A stretch of DNA of 64,000 bases, taken from contig NC_081415.1 of the NCBI RefSeq assembly GCF_030272615.1, positions 266,412,425-266,476,424 on the forward strand. Direction: 5' to 3'. Position numbers and translations under genes: made by a program. The notes beneath the pieces were generated by a model. It ran no database searches. It was not told the DNA's origin and was given only the letters and a program-made list of their open reading frames with translations. Positions 60,781 to 64,000 of the stretch are shown here, piece after piece. Within the stretch, counting starts at the first letter, position 1; every line of letters starts with the position of its first letter. The DNA is from Cryptomeria japonica (Eukaryota > Streptophyta > Pinopsida > Cupressales > Cupressaceae).

Positions 60781-60989
60781 GGTGGTTTGACTTGGGGTTC
60801 AAAATTGCCTATGTTTAGCAATGTGGTGAGTTTGTTTGCCAAGAGCTCTCAAAATGCAGATTCTAGGGTTTGTCTCAATGGTGTAAATGTTCTTTGATAC
60901 TAGGGAGGTGGAGTGCTGGTGTTGCTTCATTGATTATTGATCCCTTGATTGTTTTTTTTCCCTCGATAGGTGTTGTTTCCTTGATAGGT

Positions 60990-61800
60990 AGTGCAATGCT
61001 AGTTGTTAGTGTCTTGATTGGTATTTCTTTGATTGTTGTTGGGTGGTGTCCCACATGATAAGTTTAGCACTGGTTGCTTGGATTTTACATTGTTGGCGTA
61101 AACCACACCATCATTAACAACATTCTTGTTCATAGTCCAAAACTTGGATTTGTTCAAGTTGTTGTATTGATTGTTATAGGTGTTGTTGTTTGATGAACTA
61201 TCACCTTCTTTAGAGAATTTCAAGGTTCCCTTCTTTATTGAGGCTTCTTCCACTTGAATTCCATTCTCGATTAACTTTTGGAAAGTAGGTGGACATTGTA
61301 TTTTGAGTTGATAACTCATTTCGTCATTCAAATTGTCCATACAAATTTCCATTTTCTCCTTTTCAAGCACATCACATGGGTACCTTGAGACCATGCACCT
61401 CCATCTTTGTAAGAACACCATGAAAGTTTCATTGTTCTTTTGTTTTGTATTTCATATGTCAAGCATGGTGACCTCATGTTGGATATTATAGGAGTATTGT
61501 GAAATGAATTTGTTGACTAACTTATCAAATAACCTGATAGGAGTTGCGAGTTTTGAAAGCCACTCCATTTTTTATCCTCCCAAACTTCTTAAGAATAGCC
61601 TCACCATGTAAGTATCATTATGGGCAAACTCCAAGCTCATAGTGCAAAATTACCTAACGTGATCCCGAGAATCACTCTTACCATTGTATTTGTCATACTT
61701 TGGTATATCCAAATTTGGTGGGGAGGGCACCATGTTTAGCCTTCTATCAAAAGGATAAGGACACATGTTATCCAAATAGTACCTTGTTGTGGACCCTTGT
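60990..61800 (-). pseudogene. T2 Gag core
   Basis: Retrotrans_gag pieces in order: NLDIPKYDKYNGKSDS, YMVRLFLRSLGG, MEWLSKL, TFMVFLQRWRCMVSRYP (61421 on) and SYQLKIQCPPTFQKLIENGI. Then comes an Asn-rich spacer with KFWTMNKNVVNDGVV, which echoes PRFWNKNKNTVNDGVV in T1. Stops interrupt the N-terminal half. Confidence 0.75.
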
Positions 61801-62006
61801 TGCATATCCCGCATCTGTTGTTGGAGTTCTTGGAGTTGTTGTGTTATATTAGCAAAGGGAACATTTTCTTCATTGAACCTTTGATGATTGGCATCCCCTT
61901 ATTCACTAATATTATCGTAATTACGGGTATCATCTCAATTGAGGGTGTTGTCTTGGTCATGGGTATCATCTCCTCCCAAGTGCTCTTGATTCTAAGTATT
62001 GAATGT

Positions 62007-62640
62007 TTAGGCCCTTGCGCTTGTTCTTGGGATTCTTTCATTCATATTCGTTGAATTCTCTATGTCAAAATCCTCAAGAATCTTGACTCCTTTACTATTT
62101 ATCATGAGGAGGTATTTTTGTTTGTCTGATTCTTTAAGCCTTTCCATGAGCTTTTGGAAGGTGGCCCTTTGTTGGCATTGTAGGATGAGATCCTTGGTGA
62201 TCTTCTCTTCTCCCATATTCGTGTATTCATAGAAAGGATTGGACTCCCTACGACTCATGCTTGATTATGGTTGTGGGTCCCACTCTTTGTTTCTTTGAGA
62301 TCGAGTGACAATGAGCATTAATATACTTCTAAATAAGTGAATTCCTCTTCTCTTAGTAGGGTTAATATTTCTTCCTCTCTTGGTGGAGTTGGTGGTTCGG
62401 GTTGAGATTCATTGTAAGTGATGCAAATTTTTGGAAAGAAGGCGAGATTGATTTTCCCCCCTTTGTTGAGACGTTGGCTGAATGCTGACTTCTGAGTAAA
62501 AACCCTACTTCTCAAAGGCTCGTCGTCAAACTCGTTGGTTTTTCCTTGAAGATATAATTGCATGTGATGTAAGAAGATACAATGTGATACAAAGAGTTGA
62601 TGGTTAATGTAGAGAAAGTTTCTCCTCTTCATAAGCTCCT
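62007..62640 (-). pseudogene. T2 Gag N-terminus (probable)
   Basis: Two minus-strand frames upstream of the core (MSRRESNPFYEYTNMGEEKI at 62258; a Lys/Glu-rich frame at 62632-62318). No domain is recognisable. They sit where the T1 N-terminal acidic region sits. Assigned by position only. Confidence 0.35.
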
Positions 62641-64000
62641 AGGACTAGGTTGTCTCTTCTTTAACTTAGTCTTTTGACGAAGACTTCTTCTCAAAATACG
62701 TGGAGTAGTCATACAAATGATCGAAATGTTGATATTGGTTGATATGGATACTTCGTTTTGATAATCAAGCTTACTAGTCCAAATAGAGGGTTTGTTTGAT
62801 AGGCCTCTATGACAAAGTACCTCAAATGATATGGATCAAGTTTCTCGATGTGGAAACCAAATTTGACAAACTTGAATACCTAGCTAGATATTGTTGTTGA
62901 GATAGTTTGGATGATAAATTTTTATCACTTGGTTTGATACTCTAATATTATTGGATGAAAGTCTTGCCTAAAGATAGTTGAAAAGTTGATAACCACCTGA
63001 AAAGGTGCTTTGTTGGATTTGAAAATCTCTTCCACTTATGATTCCTCTTTGTTTGAACCGATTTTTGAGTTAATTGATTTTTTCAAGATGTTTTAACATT
63101 TGTGACAAGAATACATAGCACACATGAAGACAATGGTCATCCTAATGCTAAAAATTTAGTGTATGTTCTTTGAGGATGTGTTCAAATCCCTGATTTTTTC
63201 ACTGGTTTGGATACAAATAAGACAGACCAAGTAGACTCTTTATTCAAGGGTCATTGACAATATCATAGCCCACAACTCTATACTCCTTTAGCTCAAACAA
63301 CCGTGTCACCCCCTAGAGAGCGCCTATTTTTTTGCCTTTTTCCAGAAATTAACCCAAAGTGGATTGCTCCTCAATTGAATAGTTCTCTTGGGAGATGTAT
63401 GGTGAGTGATTTTGGGGGCGGATTCTTCCGCACCCTTACACTATGATATTGCTAATGTATGGCAACTGACTCGGCTCAAAGTTTCTACTTCTATGGTTTG
63501 TAGTAAAGGTTTCATTCGGCATGGTAAATGATAAACTCAATTAAGAGGCTTCCCAACCTTTAGAACAAATGATTTTGGCATCATAAGGATACTAGGGGAA
63601 GGCTATCAAATACACACTGCCATTGGAGAGGATTTTCATCAGCCTCCACATTTGATTATAGTGGGTTAGTAAATTTAGGTTTAGCTGTTACCCACTTGGG
63701 TCGTACCCTTCTCACTAGCCCCCTCAAGGCTTCAGGAAGGTAGACCCTCTAAAGGTTTTAAATTCTTGAATGTAAATAAAGCATGAAAAGATTGGGTTTG
63801 TATTTTTGGTCACCCAATTAAGGGGAGAGCATATATGTACCACTCAAGTTAAAACACACAATGTTCTTTGTACCCTTTCAAAGTGATGATTATCTAAGTC
63901 CTAATTGGAGATGTTGCTCCAATCAAACATGGTGTTTCTTTTAGTCCCACATAGCAATTATTTTCTAGCTAGGAAAGTGAAATCTTGGTCAACAAAAGGA
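62641..64000 (-). other. T2 leader region
   Basis: No coding pattern. The block 63620-63775 is homologous to T1 15105-15240. No tandem 295-bp repeats like those of T1 are seen in the part available. Confidence 0.55.

Larger units (their letters stand above)
45743..64000 (-). mobile_element. T2: Tat-lineage Ty3/gypsy element, truncated by window edge
   Basis: Minus-strand element at least 18 kb long with left LTR, polypurine tract, antisense PMD unit, integrase, archaeal-type second RNase H, RNase H, RT, protease, zinc motif and gag. The leader block 63620-63775 matches T1 15105-15240, which in T1 lies about 1.2 kb from the 5' LTR. The T2 right LTR is therefore expected roughly 1 kb beyond the window. 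A Copia-like LTR interrupts it near 51796-53140. Every coding segment except the second RNase H is broken by stops or shifts. Confidence 0.85.

Overview
The window looks like transposon-dense intergenic DNA from a seed plant with a large genome. A conifer or other gymnosperm is the best guess, because of the nested gypsy elements, very long LTRs, long microsatellites, strong AT bias and absence of any recognisable host gene. The species cannot be fixed from the sequence alone. Almost every long open frame is a piece of a retroelement, a shadow of one, or a translated microsatellite.

Layout. (1) 1-1641: 3' end of a decayed LINE. (2) 1642-17928: a putative ~4.8 kb solo LTR with 10-bp inverted ends, split by T1. 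T1 (5788-17224, minus strand) is a complete Tat-lineage Ty3/gypsy element with TSD GTTAT and two very similar LTRs. It keeps gag, protease and the integrase tail but lacks reverse transcriptase, RNase H and the integrase core. (3) 19194-45735: a discontinuous microsatellite island hosting four insertions. These are a Tat-type solo LTR (19802-20927, TSD ATATG), a chromovirus (21058-39656), a tRNA-derived SINE (40306-40927) and a ~3.75 kb Copia-type solo LTR (41853-45607). An Athila-like element with a third ORF (23606-34496, TSD AAGAG) sits inside the gag gene of the chromovirus, exactly between its basic tail and its zinc knuckle. (4) 45743 to the right edge: T2, a longer minus-strand Tat-lineage element with gag, protease, RT, RNase H, the lineage-specific second RNase H, and integrase remnants. 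Its right LTR lies beyond the window.

How the parts relate. T1 and T2 share the same plan. Each has a gag-pol block on the minus strand and, between the integrase end and the 3' LTR, a separate plus-strand (antisense) unit. That unit has a TATA-like box, a GTAAGT donor, a tandem-repeat-filled intron-like stretch and an exon encoding a plant mobile domain (PMD) protein. The tandem repeats in the two elements occupy the same place but are unrelated in sequence. T1 looks like a non-autonomous derivative mobilised in trans by a T2-like relative.

Decay. Stop codons inside the elements are mostly TAG where family conservation suggests Gln, consistent with C-to-T loss at methylated CAG sites. None of the polyproteins is intact. 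All element names, lineages and boundaries come from reading motifs and repeat ends by eye; no database search was run.
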